Assembly (NCBI RefSeq): GCF_013280595.1
Contig: NZ_JAAATY010000003.1
Location: 1-64,000 of the forward strand
Length of the DNA: 64,000 bases
Direction: 5' to 3'
From: Kibdelosporangium persicum
Lineage (GTDB): Bacteria > Actinomycetota > Actinomycetes > Mycobacteriales > Pseudonocardiaceae
Shown here: positions 34,611 through 43,605 of the stretch, piece after piece
Layout of the letters: each line of letters starts with the position of its first letter
Position numbering within the stretch: position 1 is the stretch's first letter
The notes under the pieces: generated by a model
What the model saw: the letters and a program-made list of their open reading frames with translations, nothing else
Told to the model about the DNA's origin: nothing
Database searches by the model: none
Made by a program: the position numbers and the translations under genes

Positions 34611-35993
34611 TCAGCCGAGCACCGCTCGGACGGTCAGTCCCATCCCCACCACCAGCACCATCCCGGCGGTGATCGCGGGGGCGGCCGCGATCACCCGTCG
34701 CATCCCGAACCGCTCGGACCAGCCTTCGAGCCGGCCGGAGAACCTGACGAGCAGCAACCCGGCAGCGGTCAGCATCGCGGCCATCCCCAGCCCGTAGGCC
34801 AGCACCAGCAGAACGCCGAACCACGTGCGTCCCAAGGCGACCGCACCGAGCAGGACAATGAGGGCGGACGGGCTGGGCACCAGGCCACCGGCCACCCCCA
34901 TCCCGATCAGACTGCCTTTGCCGAAACGCGGGCCGTGACCGTGCCCATGTCCATGACCGTGCCCGTGGCTGTGCCCATGTCCGTGACCGTGCCCGGCGAG
35001 GGCAGGCTCACGGTTCCGCGCGGCTGAACGCAGCAACACCACACCGATCCCGGCGATCAGCAGCCCACTGGCGATCCCCAGCCAGCGCAACACGCTCTCC
35101 CCCGCCAGCGCACTGGAAAGACTCAACAACAGCCCCAGCACCAGAACACCGGCAGTGTGCGTCAACGTCACTGTCGCCCCAACGACAACAGCGTCCCGGG
35201 CGGTCCCCCGCCGCCCGACCAGGTACGCGGCGATCACCGTCTTGCCGTGCCCAGGCAGGGCGGCATGCGACGCTCCAAGCACGAGCGACAGAAGCACAGC
35301 GAGCAGGCCGATCAACGGAGTCAGCTCCTGCCTGCCGACGAAGTCCGCCAGCGCAAGCGAAGCGCGGTCGAGCACCCCGACATCACCGCCGGTCGGAGCT
35401 GGTGCCGTGACCGGCGTCCCCTCCCCTGGCCGCGCCTTGAGGCTGACCGTCCGCACGTCCAACGGCCTGGCCAGCAGATCCTCGGGATACTGCCGCAACT
35501 CGTCGCTGACGCTCCGCGCCGGCACGGGCGAATCCAGTGCGATCCCCGAGCCGGCCGCGGTGATCTCCCGCCAGCCGAGCCGGTCGGGCCGGAACGAGTC
35601 GCTGAACGACACCGTGACCGGGCCGCGGATCCGCGCGGGCGCGGACAGCTCGCACGTCAGCCGGGTCGTGGCCAGATCCGCCTGTCCCTTCGGATACTCC
35701 ACGTGCGACGAGCGGACCGACCAAACCAGCTCCTCCGAGTCCACAGTAGACCGAACGGACGCCGCGAGCGCTCCGCACTCGCGGGCGGCGTCCATCGACT
35801 TCTCCTGCAACGTCGGGATCTCCGCGAGGTCCACGACGGACTTCAGGTCGACCCGGTCGGGATGCAGGTGCAGCCCGTTGTAGTGGTTGACGCTGAAGTT
35901 GCCGAGCGGATGCGCGTCCGCGTGTCCCGTTGCCAGCAGGAAGGCAGGCACAGCGGCAACGACGACCAGACCGGCCCTGACCAACGCCTTCAT
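34611..35993 (-). CDS. Nickel/cobalt-type metal exporter with His-rich loop
   Basis: 460 residues. Signal-like N-terminus, an extracytoplasmic domain (about 25-250; AHPLGNFSVNHYNGL start), then about six membrane helices of the NicO/RcnA/HupE type (GASHAALPGHGKTVIAAYLV is the conserved metal motif). A cytoplasmic loop contains some ten His alternating with Gly or Ser. The AHPLGNF N-terminal domain is typical of HoxN/HupE-like exporters in actinomycetes. ATG 35993 overlaps the TPR gene stop (ATGA). It is the last gene of a three-gene operon with DUF4331 and TPR proteins. Confidence 0.9.
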   Translation of the reverse strand: MKALVRAGLVVVAAVPAFLLATGHADAHPLGNFSVNHYNGLHLHPDRVDLKSVVDLAEIPTLQEKSMDAARECGALAASVRSTVDSEELVWSVRSSHVEYPKGQADLATTRLTCELSAPARIRGPVTVSFSDSFRPDRLGWREITAAGSGIALDSPVPARSVSDELRQYPEDLLARPLDVRTVSLKARPGEGTPVTAPAPTGGDVGVLDRASLALADFVGRQELTPLIGLLAVLLSLVLGASHAALPGHGKTVIAAYLVGRRGTARDAVVVGATVTLTHTAGVLVLGLLLSLSSALAGESVLRWLGIASGLLIAGIGVVLLRSAARNREPALAGHGHGHGHSHGHGHGHGHGHGPRFGKGSLIGMGVAGGLVPSPSALIVLLGAVALGRTWFGVLLVLAYGLGMAAMLTAAGLLLVRFSGRLEGWSERFGMRRVIAAAPAITAGMVLVVGMGLTVRAVLG

Positions 35994-37381
35994 CGGCCGC
36001 TCCGCAGTTCGGCCAGCTTCCTGACCGCGATCGGCGCGTGCCGCACGGAGAAGTGCGGATTGGTCCGCACCGCCCGCGCCAGGTACTTCTCGGCGTCGGT
36101 GAGCTGCCCCAGCGCCAAGTGGATCATTCCACGGTGGTAGGCGAACATCGCGTTGTCCCACCCGGATGCCATCGCTTTCTCCATGTACGGCAACGCCTCG
36201 GCGTGCCTGCCGTTGACGTGCAACGCCCACGCCAGCGCGTCGGCGACCAGGACGTTCCGCCGACGCCCCCATTCGGCCTCGGCCCGGCGCAGCGCCTCGG
36301 CCTTGTCGCCGTGGTCGGCCAGCATCAGCGCCGCGGCGAGGTCGTCGGTGGCGCCCTGCGCCTCCATCAGCTTGTGTTGCCGGGCGAGGATTTCGAACTG
36401 CGCCGCGGCCTCGTCTGCCCGTCCCGCGGCGTCGAGCAACTCGCCGTATTCCATGATGTACTGCGGCAACGGTGCCCGCGTGACGAGTTTCCGGTACCCG
36501 TCCAACGCCTTGTCCACGTCACCTCGCGCGGCGGCCACCTTGGCCTGGCCCTGCAGCAAGGTCTGGTCCTGCACCACGGCAAGCCCTTGTGAGTACTGCT
36601 TTTCCGCCTCGTCCAGATCGCCGGAGCCGAACGCGAGCTCCCCCAGGTGGTACCGGCAGAACGCGATCTCGTCGGGCGCTCCGGCCGCCGCGAGCGCCCG
36701 GTCCAGTGCCATCCGGGCGTCGTCCGGACGGCCGTGTGTCTCGAAGAAGTAGGAAGCACGCGTGAACGAGGCCACGTTCGGCTTCAGGTCGAGCATGTTC
36801 TGCACGGCATCCATGGCTCCGACCTCGTCGCCCAGTTGCGTGTACGCGTCGGCCAGCACGCCGTACACCTCAGCGGAGCGTGGCTGGACGGCCAGCGCCT
36901 TCAATCCCCAGTCCTTCGCGGCGGCGAAGTCGTGCCGCGCGTTGGCCAGCGCGCCCATACCGAGCATCGCGGGCCCGTTGCCGGCGGGCCGCAGGGCCAG
37001 CGACTTGTCCAACGCGCCCTGTGCTTTGGCGTAGTACGAAGCGTCGGCCGTGATCCTGGCCAGTTCCACATAGGACGTTCCGAGCTGTGCCCAGCCCAGC
37101 GCGTCGTCGGGCAACCGGTGCAGCCTGCCCTGCAACGACGTCACCGTCTGCTGAATCCGGCTCTGCTGCGTCGGATTCGGTGACGCGGCAGCAGTGACCG
37201 GCTCGGAGTAGCCGGTGAACACCGACAGCACAACGGCCAGCCCGACGACCAGTGCCGCCAACGGCCACCAGCGCAGGACTTCTGGCTGTTCGGGTTCGAG
37301 AAATGACTGCACGCCAATGCCTCCCGGATCGCCGGAGGCGCGATCACGGTCGCGCCTCCGGGCATCGATGCGGACACTCAC
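35990..37381 (-). CDS. Membrane-anchored tetratricopeptide repeat protein
   Basis: 463 residues. An N-terminal membrane anchor (about residues 37-57: WWPLAALVVGLAVVLSVF) is followed by about ten TPR motifs (ALGWAQLGTSYVELARI, EVYGVLADAYTQLGDEVGA, PQYIMEYGELLDAAGRADEA). The GTG at 37381 overlaps the DUF4331 stop by 4 bases; an in-frame ATG farther upstream is rejected for that reason. Likely an extracytoplasmic scaffold for the DUF4331 protein and exporter. Confidence 0.88.
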   Translation of the reverse strand: MSVRIDARRRDRDRASGDPGGIGVQSFLEPEQPEVLRWWPLAALVVGLAVVLSVFTGYSEPVTAAASPNPTQQSRIQQTVTSLQGRLHRLPDDALGWAQLGTSYVELARITADASYYAKAQGALDKSLALRPAGNGPAMLGMGALANARHDFAAAKDWGLKALAVQPRSAEVYGVLADAYTQLGDEVGAMDAVQNMLDLKPNVASFTRASYFFETHGRPDDARMALDRALAAAGAPDEIAFCRYHLGELAFGSGDLDEAEKQYSQGLAVVQDQTLLQGQAKVAAARGDVDKALDGYRKLVTRAPLPQYIMEYGELLDAAGRADEAAAQFEILARQHKLMEAQGATDDLAAALMLADHGDKAEALRRAEAEWGRRRNVLVADALAWALHVNGRHAEALPYMEKAMASGWDNAMFAYHRGMIHLALGQLTDAEKYLARAVRTNPHFSVRHAPIAVRKLAELRSGR

Positions 37382-38970
37382 CAGGGACGGGTACTGCGGT
37401 GACGGGCTTTGGTCGGCCGCTTGCGCCACAGGTAGACCGTGCCGCCGAGCAGGACGAGCGCGCCGATCGCGCCACCGATCAGCGCACCGGCGGGCAGGTC
37501 GCCGAGGACACTCGACTTGGTCTCCACCTTCTCGGCGACCGCCGAGTTCACCGCGGCGTCGCTGGGCACCGCCACGTACGGGAACCGCTGCTCGAACGCG
37601 ACGTCGTTGGCGTCGACCTTGTCGCCGGCGGCAAGGGCCTCGACCAGCGCACCGGACTGCGCGGCGCCTTCGACGGCCTGGATGGAGATGTCGATGACGT
37701 CGTCGGTCAGCCTGCGGCCGTTCGGGAAGCCCTGCAGGTCACCGCCGAGCACACCGAGCCGGTTGGGTTCGGCCGTCGGCGGGACCGCCATGTTCAGCCG
37801 CAGCATCTCGGACGGGACGAACATGTGCGCCATCACGTCGGCGTTGTTCAGCTGCGAGTTCAGATCGGCCTTGATCGGGCCACCGGCCTTGGTGGTGACG
37901 CCGGTCAGGAAGATCTCCACGAGGTCCTGCCGCGGACCGGCGGGTGCCTTGATCTGGTAGATCTGCTCGATCAGCTTGGGCAGTTCCGGGTCGGTCACCC
38001 GGTCGAGCAGGGCCTTGACCTTGCCGTCCTGGTCCGGGGTCAGGCCGTTGAACGCGTCCTTCAGGCCCGCGGGCGCGACCACCTCGTTGACCAGCGGGTT
38101 GCCCAGCCGGGACACCTGCACGAAGTCCCCCTCGGCCTTGGCCTTGCCGGGCGAGAGCTTGATCGACTGGCGTTCGGTGTCGGCCCAGATGCCGACCACC
38201 GGGTTGCGCTTGGCGTCCCCCTTCAGCGCCAGCAGGTGCGTGGGGATCTGCAACGCGATGGTGTTGACGTTGAAACCACGCAACGTGTCCTGGCCGGTCT
38301 CACTGAGGTCGCCGCCGTAGAGCAGGTCGAACACCCGCAGGTCGGCGAAGAACGAGTCCTCGGCGGGGCCGGCGTAGCTCAGCCCGCCACCGGGGATCTG
38401 GGCGATCGCCTGGTCGCGGATGGTGCGGAAGTCCGGCATCGACGCCGCGCCGGTGTTCGACGGCGCCGAGCGGGCGTTCCTGATCAGCACCTTGCCGCCG
38501 CCGTGCCGGTCGATCAGTTCGAGCTTGTAGTTCTGCCGGAACAACAGGTTCTCGTCGTTGATCGACGTCACCGCACCGTTGTTGTACAAGAACGTAGCGT
38601 TCCTGCGCCGGTCGTCGGTGGCGAAGGTGTACCGGAAGGTCAGGTCCGCCTTGGCGTCGCCGTCGTTGTCGATGTTGATGTCGTACCGGGCGTTCTCGGC
38701 CCACGGGTAGAAGTTCGGGCCGCCGGTGGGTTCCTGGAACCCGAAGTAGTTGGCCACGATCGTCACGGTGTCCGGCCGGTCCGGGCTGACGAACGCGTAC
38801 AGATCCGTGTTGTCCACGGTCGGGTCGGCGGCGATCAGCGGCGCTTCGCGGTGGCTGGAGGCGGTGGCCGGGCCGGGCACCAACCCTCCGGCCAGCGCCG
38901 CGCCCACCGCCAACAGCGCCGCGGTAGCACGTGACCTGCGTGGAGCACGCACGGTATGGGGTTGTGGCAT
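37378..38970 (-). CDS. Exported, membrane-anchored DUF4331 protein
   Basis: 530 residues. Signal peptide (RRSRATAALLAVGAALAGG), mature start ASSHREAPLIAADPTVDNTD, which is the DUF4331 hallmark, conserved along the protein (NARYDINIDNDGDAKADLTF; LLRNARSA-like segments), and a C-terminal membrane helix (LIGGAIGALVLLGGTVYLW) with a basic tail. DUF4331 function is unknown. The His/Asp-rich N-terminus and the adjacent metal exporter hint at metal or halide binding. ATG 38970 is preceded by AAGGA. Confidence 0.9.
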   Translation of the reverse strand: MPQPHTVRAPRRSRATAALLAVGAALAGGLVPGPATASSHREAPLIAADPTVDNTDLYAFVSPDRPDTVTIVANYFGFQEPTGGPNFYPWAENARYDINIDNDGDAKADLTFRYTFATDDRRRNATFLYNNGAVTSINDENLLFRQNYKLELIDRHGGGKVLIRNARSAPSNTGAASMPDFRTIRDQAIAQIPGGGLSYAGPAEDSFFADLRVFDLLYGGDLSETGQDTLRGFNVNTIALQIPTHLLALKGDAKRNPVVGIWADTERQSIKLSPGKAKAEGDFVQVSRLGNPLVNEVVAPAGLKDAFNGLTPDQDGKVKALLDRVTDPELPKLIEQIYQIKAPAGPRQDLVEIFLTGVTTKAGGPIKADLNSQLNNADVMAHMFVPSEMLRLNMAVPPTAEPNRLGVLGGDLQGFPNGRRLTDDVIDISIQAVEGAAQSGALVEALAAGDKVDANDVAFEQRFPYVAVPSDAAVNSAVAEKVETKSSVLGDLPAGALIGGAIGALVLLGGTVYLWRKRPTKARHRSTRPW

Positions 38971-39156
38971 AACCAATCCTTCGGGTCGGTCATGCGCCTC
39001 GTCCTCCCTGGACATCTTCTATACGGAGCCGCCGAAGATCCGGATCGGTGGCCGATCGGATTTTTTCCGCCGAACGGGGGTACACGTCCGGGAGGAGCGC
39101 TTCCGCGCCTGCGGGAGGGTTACCGTGGGGCACCCGGAACGAGGGAAGTGGTCTCG

Positions 39157-40173
39157 ATGGCACCGCGGCACCGCGACGTGATCGTGGTGGGCGCTTCGGC
39201 GGGCGGGGTCGAGACTCTTCGGACGCTGGTGGCCGGCATGCCGCCGGACCTGGACGCCGCCGTGGCCGTGGTGCTGCACCTGCCGGCGGGCGGAACCAGT
39301 GCGCTGTCACAGATCCTGCGCCGCGTCGGCACCCTTCCCACGGTCACCGCCGCCAGTGGCATGCCGCTGCGCCGGGGTGTGATCCACACCGCGCCGCCGG
39401 ATCACCACCTGCTGATCATCGAGGACCAGCTCGCCCTGTCCCACGGACCGACCGAGAACGGCCACCGGCCGGCGATCGACGCCCTGTTCCGGTCCGCCGC
39501 GCAGAGCAGGGGGCCGCGGGTGATCGGCGTGCAGCTCTCCGGGGTGCTGGACGACGGTGTCGCCGGGCTGGTCGCGGTCAAGGCCCAAGGCGGCCTGGTC
39601 GTCGTGCAGGACCCCGCCGACGCCCTCTACCCGGAGATGCCGGAGAACGCCTTGCGGCACGTCCAGGCCGATCACGTCCTGCCGGCGGCGGACATCGGCC
39701 CGCTGCTGGCGAAGCTGACGGCGGAACGGGAGATCGGGCCGGCCCTGCCCACACCGCCCCTGCTGGCGCTGGAGAACGAGATAGCGCGCGATCGGCGGAC
39801 GGCGATGGACTACCAGTCGGACGGCATGGGGGTCCCGAGCACCTTCTCGTGCCCGGACTGCCAGGGCGTGCTGACCGAGATATCCCCGGACGAAGGACGT
39901 TTCCGGTGCCAGGTCGGGCACGCGTGGTCGGCCGAGGCCCTGCTGGAGGCGCAGGGTGACAGCATCGAGCGGGCGATGTGGACCGCGGTGCGCGCGCTGG
40001 ACGAGCGGGCGACCATGGCCGACCGGATGCGTCGTCACGCCGAACGTGGGGGCAACGACCGTGTCGTCGAGCGGTACACCAGGATGGCGGACGAGGCGCG
40101 TGAGGCGGCTGACCTGCTGCGCGGCCGTCTGACCACGATACCGCTGCGAGCTGAGCACGAGGCCGGGCCATGA
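39157..40173 (+). CDS. Stand-alone CheB-type methylesterase
   Basis: 338 residues. The CheB catalytic domain is at residues 5-195 with Ser in VGASAGG, His in VVLHLPAGG and Asp in GVLDDGVAGL. There is no response-receiver domain. The C-terminal part has a zinc-ribbon-like CPDCQGVLTEI/RCQVGHAW motif and a helical end. GAGGGA lies upstream of ATG 39157. It is coupled (ATGA) to a STAS-HATPase gene and followed by CheR. In organisms without MCP receptors such CheB/CheR proteins regulate other sensor systems. Confidence 0.92.
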   Translation: MAPRHRDVIVVGASAGGVETLRTLVAGMPPDLDAAVAVVLHLPAGGTSALSQILRRVGTLPTVTAASGMPLRRGVIHTAPPDHHLLIIEDQLALSHGPTENGHRPAIDALFRSAAQSRGPRVIGVQLSGVLDDGVAGLVAVKAQGGLVVVQDPADALYPEMPENALRHVQADHVLPAADIGPLLAKLTAEREIGPALPTPPLLALENEIARDRRTAMDYQSDGMGVPSTFSCPDCQGVLTEISPDEGRFRCQVGHAWSAEALLEAQGDSIERAMWTAVRALDERATMADRMRRHAERGGNDRVVERYTRMADEAREAADLLRGRLTTIPLRAEHEAGP

Positions 40174-40916
40174 GGATCTCCGAGCTGCGCGTCCCGGTGC
40201 GCTACATCGGCGGGATAGCCATCGCCCATCCGGTCGGCACGCTGGACGTGACAACGTACCCCGTCTTACGGGACACGCTGCTCAAGCACGCGGCGGAGCA
40301 ACCTGACGGGCTGGTGGTCGAACTGGACGAGCTCACCATGCCGATCGCACCGACCCTCTCGGTGTTCTCACTGGTGTCGATGCGGGTCGCGGACTGGCCC
40401 GGCCTGCCGTTCATGCTCGTCGCGACCGGCCAGGAGAAGCGGTGCATGCTCGCGGCGAGCACGATCAGCCGGTTCGTCACGGTGCACGACTCGGTCGACA
40501 CCGCCGTGTCGGCCATGGCCAAGCCCCCGATCCGGCAGCGCGCGATCATGGAGCTGCCGCCTTCGCCGATGAGCACGCGCCGCGCCCGGTACTTCGTTCG
40601 GATGAACTGCACACGGTGGCGCGTCGACGAGCTGATCACCGACGCGATGACCGTGGCCACCGCGTTCGTGGAGAACACTCTCTCGCATACCAGTTCGGCC
40701 GCGTTCCTGCGGTTGGAGATGCGCCAGGGCATGCTCACCATCGCGGTGACCGACGACGACCCGCGCCCCGCGGTGCTGCATGAACGCGCCGAAGGTGGTG
40801 TGTCGCCGTCCGGGTTGTTGCTCGTTTCGGGGATCACGAAGGTGTGGGGGTGCACGCCGGCCATGACCGGCGGCAAGACCGTCTGGGCGGTGCTGAAGGT
40901 GCCGCACGGCGTGTGA
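40170..40916 (+). CDS. STAS - HATPase fusion (anti-sigma antagonist joined to RsbW-like kinase)
   Basis: 248 residues. Residues 1-115 fit a STAS fold (VRYIGGIAIAHPVGTLDVTT) but lack the usual phosphorylatable Ser motif. Residues 125-248 are an RsbW-type ATPase: N-box AFVENTLSHTSS, G1 VTDDDPRPAV, G2 SPSGLLLVSGITKVWG. Fusing an antagonist-like domain to a kinase domain suggests self-regulation or a decoy. ATG 40170 overlaps the CheB stop. A role in tying CheB/CheR input to sigma-factor control is inference. Confidence 0.82.
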   Translation: MRISELRVPVRYIGGIAIAHPVGTLDVTTYPVLRDTLLKHAAEQPDGLVVELDELTMPIAPTLSVFSLVSMRVADWPGLPFMLVATGQEKRCMLAASTISRFVTVHDSVDTAVSAMAKPPIRQRAIMELPPSPMSTRRARYFVRMNCTRWRVDELITDAMTVATAFVENTLSHTSSAAFLRLEMRQGMLTIAVTDDDPRPAVLHERAEGGVSPSGLLLVSGITKVWGCTPAMTGGKTVWAVLKVPHGV

Positions 40917-40959
40917 CATTTCGGCTGACCGGGCTGGGCACGGAGTACCGTGCCGGATT

Positions 40960-42822
40960 GTGGACGTGACTCCGCCGGCCGAACCGAACGGCCAGTTCGA
41001 AGCCGTGCTGACGTACCTGAGGGAATCCCGGGGGTTCGACTTCACCGGCTACAAGCGGACGAGCCTGGCCAGGCGGGTCCGGCGGCGGATGAGCCAGGTG
41101 GGCGTCGAGGACTTCGGCGAGTACATCGACCTGCTGCAGGTCGACTCCGAGGAGTTCGGCGCGCTGTTCACCACGATCCTGATCAACGTCACCAGCTTCC
41201 TGCGCGACCGGGAGACCTGGGACTACCTGCGCAGCGACATCGTGCCGACGATACTGGCCGAACGCGGCCCGGACGACCCGGTGCGGATCTGGAGCGCGGG
41301 CTGCGCCTCCGGCCAGGAGGCCTACAGCCTGGCCATGGTGTTCGCCGACGCACTCGGCGCCGAGCGATTCCGCCAGCGCGTCAAGATCTACGCGACCGAT
41401 GTGGACGACGAAGCCCTGAACCAAGCCAGGCACGCCGCCTACAGCGGCGCGGAACTGGACAACCTCGCCGAGGACCAGATCAGGCAGTACTTCGAGCAGC
41501 ACGGCAACAAGTACGTGTTCCGCAAGGACCTGCGCCGCTCGGTCATCTTCGGCCGCAACGACCTGGTGCAGGACGCACCGATCTCCCGGATCGACCTGCT
41601 GGCGTGCCGCAACACGCTGATGTACTTCAACGCCGAGACGCAGGCCAAGGTCCTCGGCCGGTTCCACTTCGCCCTCGCCCCGCGCGGCGTGCTGTTCCTC
41701 GGCAAGGCCGAGATGCTGCTGTCGCACAGCAGGATCTTCGACCCGGTCGATTTCAAACGGCGGTTCTTCCGCAAGACACCGGGTAACCCGACCGGCCTCG
41801 GCAACCTGGTCTCGCACGCGTACGCGCACCGCCACAGTGAGGTCGGCGGCCTGGACGAGCTGCGCGAGCACGCCTTCTCCACCAGCCCGGTCGCCCAGGT
41901 GGTGGTGACCGGCGAGGACATCGTGGCACTGGTCAACCAGCATGCCGAGGTGGTCTTCGGCCTCTCCGCCCGCGACGTCGGCAGGCCACTGCGGGACCTG
42001 GAGATCGCCTACCGGCCGGTGGAACTGCGGTCCTACGTCGAGCAGGCGAGAGTCGAACGCAGGGCGCTGCGGATCAAGGAGGTGGAGTGGCAACGGCTCC
42101 CGGGCGACTCGGCGTGGTTCGAGATCCACGTCAACCCGTTGGTCAGCAACGACAACGGACTGCTGGGCGTGTCGATCGTGTTCCACGACGTCAGCGCGGC
42201 CCGCAAGCTGCTCGACGAACTCGAGCACACCAACCGCCAGCTGGAGTCGGCCTACGAGGAACTGCAATCCACCAACGAGGAACTCGAGACGACCAACGAG
42301 GAACTGCAATCCACCGTGGAGGAACTGGAGACCACGAACGAGGAACTCCAGTCCACCAACGAGGAACTGGAGACGATGAACGAGGAACTCCAGTCCACCA
42401 ACGACGAACTGCAGACGATCAACGACACGCTGCGCGAGCGCAGCGCCGAGCTCAACGACGTGAACGACTTCCTCGAATCGATCATGACGTCGGTGCGGTA
42501 CGGCGTGATCGTGGTGGACCAGGAGATGCGGATCCTGGTGTGGAACCGTGGCGCCGAAGACCTCTGGGGCCTGCGGCGGGACGAGGCCTCCAGCGAGCAC
42601 CTGCTCAACCTCGACATCGGCCTGCCGGTCGCGGATCTGCGCACGTCCGTGCGCAACGCGATGTCCGACGCGTCGTTCGAGGAAGTCCTCCTGCTCGACG
42701 CGGTCAACCGGCGCGGCAGGAAAACCAAGGTCCGCGTCATCGTCAGCGCCCTGCACGGTCCGAACGGCGCAAACACCGAGGGCGCGATCCTGACGATGGA
42801 ACCGGCCGGCGACTCGGGCTGA
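40960..42822 (+). CDS. CheR methyltransferase fused to PAS domains through a heptad coiled coil
   Basis: 620 residues. CheR N-terminal helical domain (YKRTSLARRVRRRMSQVGV) and SAM-binding domain (RIWSAGCASGQEAYSLAM; LLACRNTLMYFN) occupy residues 10-275. A PAS domain follows (about 305-415), then a coiled coil of ten or more E-E-L-(Q/E)-(S/T)-(T/M)-N heptads (about 420-500), and a second PAS (about 505-610). This matches the CheR part of hybrid CheB-CheR-PAS proteins; here CheB is a separate gene upstream. GTG 40960 has no ribosome site, but TACCGT at 40946 fits a -10, so the message may be leaderless. The target of methylation is unknown. Confidence 0.92.
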   Translation: MDVTPPAEPNGQFEAVLTYLRESRGFDFTGYKRTSLARRVRRRMSQVGVEDFGEYIDLLQVDSEEFGALFTTILINVTSFLRDRETWDYLRSDIVPTILAERGPDDPVRIWSAGCASGQEAYSLAMVFADALGAERFRQRVKIYATDVDDEALNQARHAAYSGAELDNLAEDQIRQYFEQHGNKYVFRKDLRRSVIFGRNDLVQDAPISRIDLLACRNTLMYFNAETQAKVLGRFHFALAPRGVLFLGKAEMLLSHSRIFDPVDFKRRFFRKTPGNPTGLGNLVSHAYAHRHSEVGGLDELREHAFSTSPVAQVVVTGEDIVALVNQHAEVVFGLSARDVGRPLRDLEIAYRPVELRSYVEQARVERRALRIKEVEWQRLPGDSAWFEIHVNPLVSNDNGLLGVSIVFHDVSAARKLLDELEHTNRQLESAYEELQSTNEELETTNEELQSTVEELETTNEELQSTNEELETMNEELQSTNDELQTINDTLRERSAELNDVNDFLESIMTSVRYGVIVVDQEMRILVWNRGAEDLWGLRRDEASSEHLLNLDIGLPVADLRTSVRNAMSDASFEEVLLLDAVNRRGRKTKVRVIVSALHGPNGANTEGAILTMEPAGDSG

Positions 42823-42929
42823 CTCCACCGGACAGACGAAAGCGCCGGTTCATCGCGCGTCGTTCGAGGCGTCCTTCGTGGACGTTCTCGCATTCGGCGC
42901 GGTCAACCGGCGCGGACCCGGCGGCGGAC

Positions 42930-43421
42930 CTACGGGGTACGCGGCCGCGTCGGCCGGTGGGCCCGGCTCGTCCGCGGGTCCCTGGCCCGTTCGCCCTGGT
43001 GTTCCGCGGGATTCGCGATCGGCAACGCCGAGGCGGCGATCAGGACCACGGCCGTGATGGCGTGCAGCCACGCGTCGGCGGTGTTGACCGCCAACGGATC
43101 GGTGCCCTGCCGCACCATCATCGAGATGATGTCGTAGGCGAACAACGCGACGAACGCGCCCGCCATGGTCCACGACACCAGTTTGGAGCGGTCGATCAGG
43201 AATCCGGCGATGATCGTCAACGCACCGAACAGGAAATGGATGAAGTTCAACACGGTCGTCACGCCGAACAGGTTCCACAACAAGTCGGGGTCGTTGCCGC
43301 CCCTCAGGCCACCACCGACGTTGGTGTCGTCACTGATCGACGCGAACCCGGAGATCGCCAGCACGACGTAGAAGACACCGATCGCCAGGACCAGCAGCCG
43401 TACCATTTTACGGGCAGACAT
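42930..43421 (-). CDS. DUF4383 four-TM membrane protein
   Basis: 163 residues with four membrane helices (MVRLLVLAIGVFYVVLAISG; LNFIHFLFGALTIIAGFLI; WTMAGAFVALFAYDII; AITAVVLIAASALPIA) and the GVTTVLNFIHFLFG motif of DUF4383. The basic C-terminal tail is cytoplasmic. ATG 43421 has an AAGGGAG ribosome site. Function unknown; such proteins are often part of stress (sigma B/F-like) regulons. Confidence 0.88.
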   Translation of the reverse strand: MSARKMVRLLVLAIGVFYVVLAISGFASISDDTNVGGGLRGGNDPDLLWNLFGVTTVLNFIHFLFGALTIIAGFLIDRSKLVSWTMAGAFVALFAYDIISMMVRQGTDPLAVNTADAWLHAITAVVLIAASALPIANPAEHQGERARDPRTSRAHRPTRPRTP

Positions 43422-43605
43422 GAGTTCTCCCTTCCGACTGGGGACTACCCTCGGGCGAGCCACGTCACACCCGTGTCCGGAACACCACGGCCGTCCGGCG
43501 AGTTAATCTCAGTGACTGGTGCGGAACGAGTCCCCGGGCCTCACCCAAAGCCATCGGGGAATACCGGGTCAAGCCGGAGCCCCCATGCGCCACTCGCCGC
43601 GAGGC

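Noticed and set aside
34935-35000. Short tandem DNA repeat (CCATGTCCATGACCGTG-like)
   Set aside because: Codes for the His-Gly metal-binding loop of the exporter; no separate element needed.
42244-42440. Regular repeats that could suggest a CRISPR array or satellite
   Set aside because: They encode a continuous E-E-L-Q/E-x-x-N heptad coiled coil inside the CheR-PAS gene, without unique spacers.
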